Assembly (NCBI GenBank): GCA_051650265.1 | Contig: JBOFIR010000124.1 | Coordinates: forward strand, 1-17,885 | Length of the DNA: 17,885 nt | Source: JBOFEH01 sp051650265 | GTDB lineage: Bacteria > Bacillota > Clostridia > Lachnospirales > Cellulosilyticaceae | Reading direction: 5' to 3' | Shown here: positions 1 through 6,666 of the stretch, piece after piece | Numbering within the stretch: position 1 is the stretch's first letter | How the letters are laid out: the number at the start of each line of letters is the position of its first letter | Notes under the pieces: generated by a model | Told to the model about the DNA's origin: nothing | Database searches by the model: none | The model's input: only the letters and a program-made list of their open reading frames with translations | Program-made: the position numbers and the translations under genes

Positions 1-32
1 TAGGATCTATGATTATGAAGGAATGGTTACTG

Positions 33-233
33 ATGAGTAAGTTGCATACAATTATAGAGGTAAAGGAAGTAATGCAAGGGCCAAGCGAAAGTGCCAAACA
101 TTGTGACGTGCGCAAGAAGGAGGTGTGTGAGCCGCCTAAAGTCAAGAATGAGTGTGATTGTTATGGACCTAAAAATTATAGAGATTGTGAGCCTAAGAAA
201 GAAAAATTCAACTATTATTGTAGACGAGAGTGA
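33..233 (+). CDS. Small cysteine-rich protein of unknown function (possibly the C-terminus of a longer ORF)
   Basis: I do not recognise this ORF. From the ATG at 33 it encodes 66 residues that are rich in Lys, Glu and Cys. The six cysteines are at about 24, 32, 41, 43, 52 and 63, and a Cys-Glu-Pro motif occurs twice (VCEPP and DCEPK). The start at 33 is preceded by GAAGGA at 17-22, about 10 nt away, which is usable but not strong. The same frame stays open to the left edge, with in-frame ATGs at 9 and 15, so this could instead be the tail of a gene beginning outside the window. No membrane segment or signal peptide is visible. It ends 55 nt before the prfB start. It is not the usual SecA C-terminus often found upstream of prfB. 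It could also be a chance ORF. Confidence 0.35.
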   Translation: MSKLHTIIEVKEVMQGPSESAKHCDVRKKEVCEPPKVKNECDCYGPKNYRDCEPKKEKFNYYCRRE

Positions 234-288
234 GTATTTACAATTGCTCCTGAATCGTTTAAAGTATAAAGGTAAAGGAGTTGATAAT

Positions 289-1399
289 GTGTTAGAACTA
301 GAACAACTAAGAGCGGTGGTTGAGCCGTATAGGGTGAAATTGACAGAGATGGGGAACTCTCTTTGACATCCCTAAATTGACTGATCAAATCGCAATGTTA
401 GAGGATCAATCTTCTCATGGAGAGTTTTGGGAAGATATGGATAAGGCTCAAGGTGTACTTCAAAAACTGAAGTCATACAAAGAAACGGTAGAGCAGTATG
501 ATAAGCTTTGTATGAGCTTTGAAGATGTCTTAACACTCATTGAAATGGGTATTGAAGAGGATGATACTGAAGTTGCTGAGGAAGCCAAAGAAGAAGCAGA
601 AAGCTTCAAAACAAGATATGAGCAGATGCGTATTGCAACATTACTAGATGGTGAATACGATAGCAACAATGCCATTCTTTCACTTCATGCAGGTGCAGGT
701 GGTACAGAGGCGTGTGACTGGGTAAGTATGTTGTACCGCATGTATAATAGATGGGCTGAGCGCAAAGGCTACAAGATTGAAGTGCTTGATTATCTCGATG
801 GCGATGAAGCAGGTATCAAATCTGTGACAATTCAGCTTTCAGGAGAAAATGCATACGGTTATCTCAAAGCAGAAAAAGGGATTCACAGACTTGTGAGAAT
901 CTCTCCGTTTGACTCTTCGGGTAGAAGACATACCTCTTTTGCATCATGTGATGTGATGCCACAACTTCCAGATGATATTGAGGTTGATATCAGAGCGGAT
1001 GATCTCAAGATTGATACGTACCGTTCAAGCGGCGCTGGTGGTCAGCACGTTAATACAACAGATTCAGCAGTGCGTATTACACATATGCCAACTGGCGTTG
1101 TTGTACAGTGTCAAAATGAACGTTCACAGATTCAAAATAGAGAGAAATGTATGCAAATGCTTAAGGCAAAACTCTTTGAAAAAGAAAGAGAAGAGCAGAT
1201 GGCAACACTTGATGGCATTCGTGGTGAGAAAAAAGAGATTGGATGGGGAAGTCAGATTCGTTCTTATGTATTCCATCCATATAATATGGTCAAAGATCAT
1301 CGTACAAGTGAAGAAACAGGTAATACAGGTGCAGTGATGGATGGTGATATTGACCGTTTTATCAATGCGTATCTGGTGTGGATTCACCAAAAAGATTAA
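289..1399 (+). CDS. prfB: Peptide chain release factor 2 (RF2), expressed by programmed +1 frameshift
   Basis: RF2 recognises UGA and UAA stop codons and triggers peptide release on the ribosome. The start is GTG 289, with AAGGAG at 275-280 eight nt upstream, giving an RF2-like N-terminus (MLELEQLRAVVEPY). The zero frame stops at TGA 364-366, and translation must slip +1 on CTT 361-363 to continue with GAC at 365. The shifted product is about 369 residues, the normal RF2 length. The catalytic GGQ loop is present (SSGAGGQHVNTTDSAVRITH, codons around 1025-1080). So is the RF2-type SPF stop-recognition tripeptide in ISPFDSSGRRHTSF near 900. The gene ends 6 nt before a strong terminator. The alternative reading, a pseudogene broken by a frameshift, is unlikely because the break sits exactly at the conserved autoregulatory site. 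Confidence 0.96.
351..367 (+). promoter_or_regulatory. RF2 programmed +1 frameshift site
   Basis: CTT TGA C at 361-367 is the conserved RF2 recoding signal. Scarce RF2 makes termination at the in-frame TGA slow, so the peptidyl-tRNA on CUU slips forward by one base and RF2 autoregulates. The stimulatory Shine-Dalgarno-like element here is GGGGA at 351-355. The G run ends 6 nt before CTT, further away than the 3 nt of the E. coli AGGGGG element, so stimulation may be weaker or use a different register. Confidence 0.93.
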
Positions 1400-1404
1400 A
1401 AAGT

Positions 1405-1448
1405 AAGCACTTGAAGAAGGATTTAAAACCTTCTTTAAGTGCTTTTTT
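1405..1448 (+). terminator. Rho-independent terminator after prfB
   Basis: A 16-bp stem (1405-1420 with 1429-1444, one G-U pair) closes an 8-nt loop and runs into a T-tract at 1443-1448. It lies six nt after the prfB stop codon. Confidence 0.93.
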
Positions 1449-1593
1449 GATGCTTAAAGTTGCATAAATACTAAGATAGATTGTGAAAATACACAAAAAG
1501 ACATAAAATAAGTACGAAATAGCTAATAGGTAGGAGTCGGGTTGCGGAAAAATTATGCAAGTTTATGAAAAAATATTAAAACAATTGAATGTG

Positions 1594-1622
1594 TTGAAAA
1601 TATAAATTTCATATGCTATAGT
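1594..1622 (+). promoter_or_regulatory. Sigma-A-type promoter for the pheB-hom operon
   Basis: TTGAAA (1594-1599) and TATAGT (1617-1622) are separated by 17 nt. Transcription would start near 1629, leaving a leader of about 40 nt. That leader holds a short inverted repeat, TGTTC at 1641-1645 and GAACA at 1655-1659, which ends at the ribosome binding site. No T-box or other riboswitch fits in so short a leader. Confidence 0.7.
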
Positions 1623-1667
1623 ATTTCTATTAAATACAAATGTTCACCTATTGCGAACAAGGAGAAT

Positions 1668-2114
1668 ATGATGAAAGAGAAAAAACAATTGTATGTGATT
1701 GATGGCGATGTGTTGCCGGAAGTATTTATCAAAGTAATGGAAGTGAAGACGCTTTTGGAGCAAGATGGGGGGCTCACTGTACAAGATGCAACGGAGCGTG
1801 TTGGGATTAGCAGAAGTTCTTTTTATAAATATAAAGATTCCATTATGCCATTCTATGAAAAGGGTAAGGGGCAGACGCTTACAATCTCAATCAATCTAAA
1901 AGACGAGGCGGGGAGACTGTCTGATGTGCTCAATTATATTGCGAGTCAAGGGGCCAATATACTGACAATCAATCAAATGCTCCCGATGAATGGTATTGCC
2001 TTAATTAATATTTGTATGCAGACACATCATATGACCAGAGATGTACAAGAATTGATGGATGGCATTCCTAATATCTCTGGGGTTCAAAATGCCAAAATAC
2101 TAGCAAGAGAGTAG
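1668..2114 (+). CDS. pheB: ACT-domain protein of the PheB / UPF0735 family
   Basis: This is a 148-residue protein. The N-terminal part (about 10-62) resembles a small helix-turn-helix and carries the family hallmark GISRSSFYKYKDSIMPF. The C-terminal part (about 70-145) is an ACT domain, starting at TISINLKDEAGRLSDVLNYI, of the kind that binds amino acids. The family is known from Bacillus pheB; a regulatory role in amino-acid metabolism is usually proposed but its molecular function is not settled. It is first in an operon with hom, 21 nt upstream, which fits an amino-acid-sensing regulator of the homoserine branch (inference). AAGGAG at 1659-1664 lies only 3 nt from ATG 1668 but 6 nt from ATG 1671, so the second Met may be the true start. 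Confidence 0.85.
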   Translation: MMKEKKQLYVIDGDVLPEVFIKVMEVKTLLEQDGGLTVQDATERVGISRSSFYKYKDSIMPFYEKGKGQTLTISINLKDEAGRLSDVLNYIASQGANILTINQMLPMNGIALINICMQTHHMTRDVQELMDGIPNISGVQNAKILARE

Positions 2115-2135
2115 AAAAATAAGGGAGGCGTTATT

Positions 2136-3353
2136 ATGAAAGTAGCTGTACTAGGGTATGGAACAGTTGGTTCTGGCGTAGTGGAAGTGTTAGAAGCAAA
2201 TAGTAAGAGTATTGAGAAGAAGGCGGGTAAGCCAATCGGCGTCAAATATATATTAGATATTAGGGACTTTGATAAAGATCCAAGAAAGGCACTGATCACC
2301 AATGACTTTGATCAAATTCTCACAGATGAAGAAGTTGAGATTGTGGCTGAGGCGATGGGCGGTGTCGAGCCAGCGTACACTTATGTGAAAGCAGCGTTAG
2401 AAGCAGGTAAAAGTGTGGTCACTTCCAATAAGGAACTTGTGGCGCTCCATGGACCGGAGCTTCTTGAGATTGCTAAGCAAAAAAAGATTAACTTCTTATT
2501 TGAGGCCAGTGTTGGGGGTGGGATCCCAATTATCAAACCCCTTAACAATGCATTGACTGCAGATGAAATTGTAGAGATTAGTGGGATTCTCAATGGGACG
2601 ACTAACTTCATTTTGACGAAGATGAAAAATGAAGGCAGAAGCTTTGATGATGTACTTGCAGAGGCGCAAGCACTAGGTTATGCAGAGCGTAATCCAGAGG
2701 CAGATGTGGAGGGTCATGATGCGTGTCGTAAGATTGCGATCTTGTCTTCCTTGGCTTTTGGAGAGCATATTGATTTTCAAGATATTCCTACAGAGGGTAT
2801 TACAAAGATTACAAAGGAGGATATGGACTATGCATCCGCAATGGGATGTGTGATCAAGATCCTGGGGAGTTGCAAACGTGAAAACAATGAGATCTTTGCA
2901 AGAGTGGCACCTGTGATGTTATCTTGTGAGCATCCATTGGCTATGGTTAATGATGTGTTCAATGCTGTATTTGTTCATGGCAATATGGTGGGTGACGTGA
3001 TGTTCTATGGTAGAGGTGCAGGGAAGCTTCCTACAGCAAGTGCCATGGTATCTGATATTGTAGATGCAGCAAGACATCCGGAGACAACGATTACGATCCA
3101 GTGGAGCCGTGAGAAACTTGCACTTAAGAATAAGGATGAAGTGGCCAGTCGTTATTTTGTGAGACTTGAAGGGGATGCACTCCTAGCTGCACATAGTGCA
3201 AAAGAACTCTTTGGTGAAGTAGAAGAAGTGGCAACGATCTGTAGGGGTGAGTATGCTTTTGTGACACCACTTGAAAAAGAAGGGATACTAGAGCGTAAAT
3301 TGACCCAATTAAAAGATGCGAAAGTTGTGAGTAGAATACGTATTCAGAAATGA
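2136..3353 (+). CDS. hom: Homoserine dehydrogenase
   Basis: It reduces aspartate-semialdehyde to homoserine with NAD(P)H, the branch point to threonine and methionine, in the cytoplasm. At 405 residues it has the usual length of the monofunctional enzyme with a C-terminal ACT domain. Visible elements in order are the Rossmann loop GYGTVGSG (about 7-14), the cofactor/substrate segment TSNKELVA (about 96-103), SVGGGIPII, the conserved GILNGTTNFIL, and the EADVEGHDACRKIAIL catalytic block near residue 190. A regulatory ACT domain covers about 335-405 and suggests feedback inhibition by threonine. AAGGGAGG just upstream supports ATG 2136. The stop overlaps the first possible ATG of the next gene, which indicates tight co-transcription and coupling. 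Confidence 0.96.
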   Translation: MKVAVLGYGTVGSGVVEVLEANSKSIEKKAGKPIGVKYILDIRDFDKDPRKALITNDFDQILTDEEVEIVAEAMGGVEPAYTYVKAALEAGKSVVTSNKELVALHGPELLEIAKQKKINFLFEASVGGGIPIIKPLNNALTADEIVEISGILNGTTNFILTKMKNEGRSFDDVLAEAQALGYAERNPEADVEGHDACRKIAILSSLAFGEHIDFQDIPTEGITKITKEDMDYASAMGCVIKILGSCKRENNEIFARVAPVMLSCEHPLAMVNDVFNAVFVHGNMVGDVMFYGRGAGKLPTASAMVSDIVDAARHPETTITIQWSREKLALKNKDEVASRYFVRLEGDALLAAHSAKELFGEVEEVATICRGEYAFVTPLEKEGILERKLTQLKDAKVVSRIRIQK

Positions 3354-3361
3354 GGGGTAAG

Positions 3362-4582
3362 ATGAAGTATGTGGTAATCCTTGTGGATGGTATGGCAGAT
3401 GAAGCGATAGATGAACTAGGTGGCGTGACGCCGCTAGCGTATGCGCATACACCGACGATTGATGCATTGGCACCATTTAGTCAGATGGGGAGGGTGCTTA
3501 CAATCCCTAAGGGGTGTGCTAAAGGGAGTGACACAGCCAATTTATCCGTGCTTGGCTATGATCCTGTGCGGTATAGTTTTGGGCGTAGTCCTCTGGAGGC
3601 ACTCAGTATGCGGGTGCCTTTGAAGGCGAGTGATGTAACTTTTAGAGCCAATCTGGTAACGCTCGGTGAAGCAGAAAACTATGATGATCAGATCATGCTA
3701 GATCATAGTGCAGATGAGATTACCACAGAAGAAGCACGGGAGTTGATGGCAGTAGTGGCGGATGCATTAGGGGATGAAGTGAGGACGTTTTATCCTGGAG
3801 TAAGCTATCGTCATCTGTTGGTATGGGATGGTGGGAGTGTTGATGTAACGCTCACACCACCTCATGATATCCTTGGGAAATGTATAGGTGACTATAAGCC
3901 TAGTGGTAAGAATGCCTGTATACTATGGGGACTTATGAAAGAAAGCTATGAAAAGCTTAATCACCACCCGATCAATGAAGCGCGAAGACAAAGAGGGCTC
4001 AGACCTGCCAATAGTATCTGGATTTGGGGAGAAGGAACTAAGCCGACACTTCCTAGCTTTGAGGAAAAGTATGGTGTAGAAGGTGCGGTGATCTCTGCAG
4101 TGGATCTGATTAAGGGTATTGGTCTTGGTGCGGGGATGCAAAGTCTTGATGTAGCTGGTGTGACAGGGAATGTACATACCAACTACAAAGGGAAAGCGGA
4201 TCGGGCAATTGCTTGGCTTATCGATGAGGATAAGGATTTTGTATATGTCCATCTAGAAGGACCTGATGAGGCAGGACACCGTGGGGAACTTGATCACAAG
4301 ATTGAGGCGATGTCACGGATTGACGATGAGATCATTCATCCGATCAAGGAGGCGTTGGAAGCCAAAGGGCTTGCTTACAAGTTGATGGTATTGCCAGATC
4401 ATCCGACGCCTCTTAGGTTAAGAACCCATACAGACGAACCAGTGCCTTATATGATTTATCATTCAGAGAATCCTAAAATTTACCATGAGTATGGAAAATA
4501 TACCGAGGCTTATGTGCAAAAAATAAGTGATTTTGTGGAAAGTGGTCATAATTTAATGGACATTTTGATTAAAAAGGGATAG
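3362..4582 (+). CDS. apgM: Cofactor-independent phosphoglycerate mutase-like protein ('proposed homoserine kinase' family)
   Basis: This is a 406-residue alkaline-phosphatase-superfamily protein of the archaeal/bacterial apgM type. Metal-site motifs are visible: N-terminal VVILVDGMAD (Asp9), the GSDTANLSVLGYDP loop whose Ser56 is the expected phospho-acceptor, VHLEGPDEAGHRG with Asp/His ligands, and LPDHPTPLRLRTHT with Asp-His and His ligands. The family performs 2,3-bisphosphoglycerate-independent phosphoglycerate mutation; a subgroup has been proposed as an alternative homoserine kinase because it sits beside hom, as here. Which reaction this one performs cannot be decided from sequence. 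An ATG at 3350 overlaps the hom stop, but the family normally begins MKYVV, so I place the start at 3362, with AGGGG at 3353-3357. A true GHMP homoserine kinase lies 2 kb downstream. Confidence 0.88.
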   Translation: MKYVVILVDGMADEAIDELGGVTPLAYAHTPTIDALAPFSQMGRVLTIPKGCAKGSDTANLSVLGYDPVRYSFGRSPLEALSMRVPLKASDVTFRANLVTLGEAENYDDQIMLDHSADEITTEEARELMAVVADALGDEVRTFYPGVSYRHLLVWDGGSVDVTLTPPHDILGKCIGDYKPSGKNACILWGLMKESYEKLNHHPINEARRQRGLRPANSIWIWGEGTKPTLPSFEEKYGVEGAVISAVDLIKGIGLGAGMQSLDVAGVTGNVHTNYKGKADRAIAWLIDEDKDFVYVHLEGPDEAGHRGELDHKIEAMSRIDDEIIHPIKEALEAKGLAYKLMVLPDHPTPLRLRTHTDEPVPYMIYHSENPKIYHEYGKYTEAYVQKISDFVESGHNLMDILIKKG

Positions 4583-4614
4583 ATAGACAAAAATTAAAAA
4601 ATACATTAAAAAAT

Positions 4615-4643
4615 AACAAATTATTTATAACAAATGATATAAT
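4615..4643 (+). promoter_or_regulatory. Probable lysC promoter
   Basis: A perfect TATAAT lies at 4638-4643. The hexamer 17 nt upstream (AACAAA, 4615-4620) is a poor -35 match. The leader would be only about 45 nt, too short for a lysine riboswitch or T-box. No terminator separates the preceding operon, so read-through into lysC is also likely. Confidence 0.5.
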
Positions 4644-4693
4644 GGGTTTCTAGAAATTCATCAAGGCTGAGAGAGGAAAAAGGAGGAGACGAA

Positions 4694-5902
4694 GTGTTAG
4701 TTGTACAAAAATTCGGTGGCAGTTCTGTAGCCAATGCAGAACGTGTCTTTAATGTTGCACGTAGAATCATTGAAACATATCAAGCGGGCAATGAGGTAGT
4801 TGTTGTGCTTTCTGCACAAGGCGATACAACAGATGATCTGATTGCAAAAGCAAAAGAAATTACACCCAATCCGGGGAAAAGAGAGATGGATATGCTACTC
4901 ACTACAGGGGAGCAACAATCAGTGGCACTTATGGCTATGGCGATTACGTCATTAGGGTATCCAGCAGTTTCTCTTAATGCTTATCAAGTAGGTATGATGA
5001 CCACATCTACCTATAGCAATGCAAGACTGAAAAAAATCGATCCAGACCGTATTAGACGTGAGCTTGATCGTAAAAATATTGTGATTGTAACAGGTTTCCA
5101 AGGTATGAACCGTTATGATGATCTTACAACATTAGGTCGCGGTGGATCAGACACAACAGCAGTAGCTATTGCTGCAGCGCTTCATGCAGATAAATGTGAG
5201 ATTTATACAGATGTAGATGGTGTTTATACGGCAGATCCACGTGTCGTACCAACTGCAAGAAAGTTAGAAGAGATTACATATGATGAGATGTTGGAACTGG
5301 CATCATTAGGTGCAAAGGTACTTCACAATCGTTCGGTAGAGCTTGCAAAAAAATACAATGTGGATTTAGTAGTAAGATCAAGTTTAACAAATGCAGAGGG
5401 AACAACTGTTAGGGAGGTTTGTAAAATGGAAAAAATGATCGTAAGCGGTGTGGCAGGAGATGATGAGATCGCACGTGTATCTCTCATCGGTATTCAAGAT
5501 ACACCAGGTAAAGCATTTGATATCTTTGCAACATTAGCAAGAAAAAATATCAATGTCGATATCATCCTTCAGTCAATTGGACGTGATGGTACAAAAGATA
5601 TCTCATTTACAGTAGCAGATACAGAGTTAGAAGATGTTAAAGAAGTAATTGATCATAATATGGCACGTTGGGGTGCTAAAGAAGTAGATTACGATGAGAA
5701 TCTTGCAAAGGTTTCTGTAGTTGGCGCAGGTATGGTTGCAAATGCAGGTGTTGCATCTAAAATGTTTGAGGCAATGTTTGACTCACACATCAATATACAC
5801 ATGATCTCAACTTCAGAAATCAAGATTTCAATTTTAATTGATAAAAAAGATATGAAAAAAGGAATGCATGCAATCCATGATGCATTTAACTTAGCTGAAT
5901 AA
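4694..5902 (+). CDS. lysC: Aspartate kinase (alpha subunit, full-length product)
   Basis: It phosphorylates aspartate, the first step toward lysine, threonine, methionine and diaminopimelate. At 402 residues it resembles Bacillus aspartokinase II. Visible are KFGGSS (6-11), the catalytic GRGGSDTTA block near 148-156, EIYTDVDGVYTADPR near 171-185, and two C-terminal ACT domains (about 260-330 and 340-400) for feedback control. The start is GTG 4694, preceded by AGGAGGAG at 4681-4688. The ORF carries a strong in-frame internal start at 5426, annotated separately. The gene is flanked by its own promoter and a terminator and follows the hom operon, so the local genes cover aspartate to homoserine except for aspartate-semialdehyde dehydrogenase, which is absent from the window. 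Confidence 0.96.
   Translation: MLVVQKFGGSSVANAERVFNVARRIIETYQAGNEVVVVLSAQGDTTDDLIAKAKEITPNPGKREMDMLLTTGEQQSVALMAMAITSLGYPAVSLNAYQVGMMTTSTYSNARLKKIDPDRIRRELDRKNIVIVTGFQGMNRYDDLTTLGRGGSDTTAVAIAAALHADKCEIYTDVDGVYTADPRVVPTARKLEEITYDEMLELASLGAKVLHNRSVELAKKYNVDLVVRSSLTNAEGTTVREVCKMEKMIVSGVAGDDEIARVSLIGIQDTPGKAFDIFATLARKNINVDIILQSIGRDGTKDISFTVADTELEDVKEVIDHNMARWGAKEVDYDENLAKVSVVGAGMVANAGVASKMFEAMFDSHINIHMISTSEIKISILIDKKDMKKGMHAIHDAFNLAE
5426..5902 (+). CDS. lysC: Aspartate kinase beta subunit from an internal in-frame start
   Basis: ATG 5426 is in frame with lysC at codon 245 and is preceded by AGGGAGG (5411-5417) with an 8-nt spacer, a better ribosome binding site than chance would place inside a gene. 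The product would be 158 residues, beginning MEKMIVSGV, and would consist of just the two ACT domains. Bacillus subtilis aspartokinase II is known to be an alpha2-beta2 enzyme whose beta chain comes from such an internal start, and the position and size here match that arrangement. Whether the beta chain is made in this organism is inferred. Confidence 0.7.
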   Translation: MEKMIVSGVAGDDEIARVSLIGIQDTPGKAFDIFATLARKNINVDIILQSIGRDGTKDISFTVADTELEDVKEVIDHNMARWGAKEVDYDENLAKVSVVGAGMVANAGVASKMFEAMFDSHINIHMISTSEIKISILIDKKDMKKGMHAIHDAFNLAE

Positions 5903-5923
5903 GAGCATACGTGTTCATCTTCC

Positions 5924-5960
5924 AAAAAGGCTTAAGCTCATGATGAGCTAAGCCTTTTTA
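5924..5960 (+). terminator. Rho-independent terminator after lysC
   Basis: AAAAAGGCTTA-A-GCTCAT (5924-5940) pairs with ATGAGCTAAGCCTTTTT (5943-5959) with one bulged A, and the 3' arm ends in a T-run. It lies 22 nt after the lysC stop. Confidence 0.88.
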
Positions 5961-5971
5961 TTATGAGGGTT

Positions 5972-6003
5972 TTGCCATATAATATGAAAGAACAGATTAT
6001 GAT
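5972..6003 (+). promoter_or_regulatory. Possible promoter for tmk-thrB
   Basis: Two overlapping solutions are visible. One is TTGCCA (5972-5977), 17 nt, GATTAT (5995-6000). The other is a perfect TATAAT at 5978-5983, whose -35 would fall on the T-run of the preceding terminator. Either would follow the lysC terminator and precede the tmk ribosome binding site AGGAGG at 6012-6017. Confidence 0.4.
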
Positions 6004-6023
6004 AAGCTATTAGGAGGCAGAAG

Positions 6024-6641
6024 ATGAAAAAAGGTTTATTTGTTGCACTTGAAGGTGGAGAAGCTACGGGGAAGACAACAACAGCGAAAGCGGTTGCCGA
6101 GAGATTGGAGCAAGAAGGCTATGAAGTGGTGATCACAAGAGAGCCAGGAGGTATTCCTTCAGCCGAAGCGATCCGCAGTGCGATTATGGATTATCACGTG
6201 GACCCCAAAAGTGAACTGCTTCTTTATTTAGCGGCAAGAAGAGAGCACATGGTGCAAAAAGTGATACCAGCGCTTGAAGCGGGTAAAGTCGTGATTACAG
6301 ACAGGTTCCATATGAGTTCCCTCGTTTATCAAGGTCATGCGAGAGGATTGGGCATTGATGTGGTGAGAGAACTCAATGATTTTGTGTGTGAACGCTATCC
6401 AGATCTCAATGTGGTAATAGAGCTCCCTGTACGTGTGAGTATGGCAAGAAAGCAACATGTAGAGGACATCAACCGTCTGGATCTAGAAGGCGAAGCATTC
6501 CATACAAAGGTAGAAGAAGGCTACCGTATACTTTGTGAAAAGAAAGAAGATCCGATCATTTGTGTAGATGGTGAGCAGCCGCTACAAATAATGATCGATG
6601 AAATTTATCATATTATTAAAAAGCAACTTACACTAATCTAA
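6024..6641 (+). CDS. tmk: Thymidylate kinase (dTMP kinase) family protein
   Basis: This 205-residue P-loop kinase is predicted to convert dTMP to dTDP with ATP. Visible are the P-loop GGEATGKTT (11-19), TREPGG (38-43), the DRF...S..YQG motif (from Asp94) and a lid/C-terminal segment with NRLDLEGEAFHTKV. Length is normal for the family. Odd points: the P-loop has Ala14 and Thr15 where bacterial enzymes usually carry Gly-x, the usual DLP of the dTMP-site strand is ELP, and the gene is paired with thrB, 25 nt downstream, rather than with the replication and repair genes that often surround tmk. It may be a second, paralogous thymidylate/nucleotide kinase. The start is supported by AGGAGG six nt upstream of ATG 6024. 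Confidence 0.82.
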   Translation: MKKGLFVALEGGEATGKTTTAKAVAERLEQEGYEVVITREPGGIPSAEAIRSAIMDYHVDPKSELLLYLAARREHMVQKVIPALEAGKVVITDRFHMSSLVYQGHARGLGIDVVRELNDFVCERYPDLNVVIELPVRVSMARKQHVEDINRLDLEGEAFHTKVEEGYRILCEKKEDPIICVDGEQPLQIMIDEIYHIIKKQLTLI

Positions 6642-6666
6642 ATGAGTATATGAGGGGGAGATTTGA

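Noticed and set aside
91..366. A 91-residue ORF starting at ATG 91 as the N-terminal part of RF2 or as a separate gene
   Set aside because: Only the part from GTG 289 resembles RF2 and has a good ribosome binding site. The upstream extension overlaps the Cys-rich ORF in another frame and has no RBS.
360..370. Frameshift mutation or assembly error in prfB
   Set aside because: The break falls exactly on CTTTGAC, the conserved programmed +1 site of RF2 genes.
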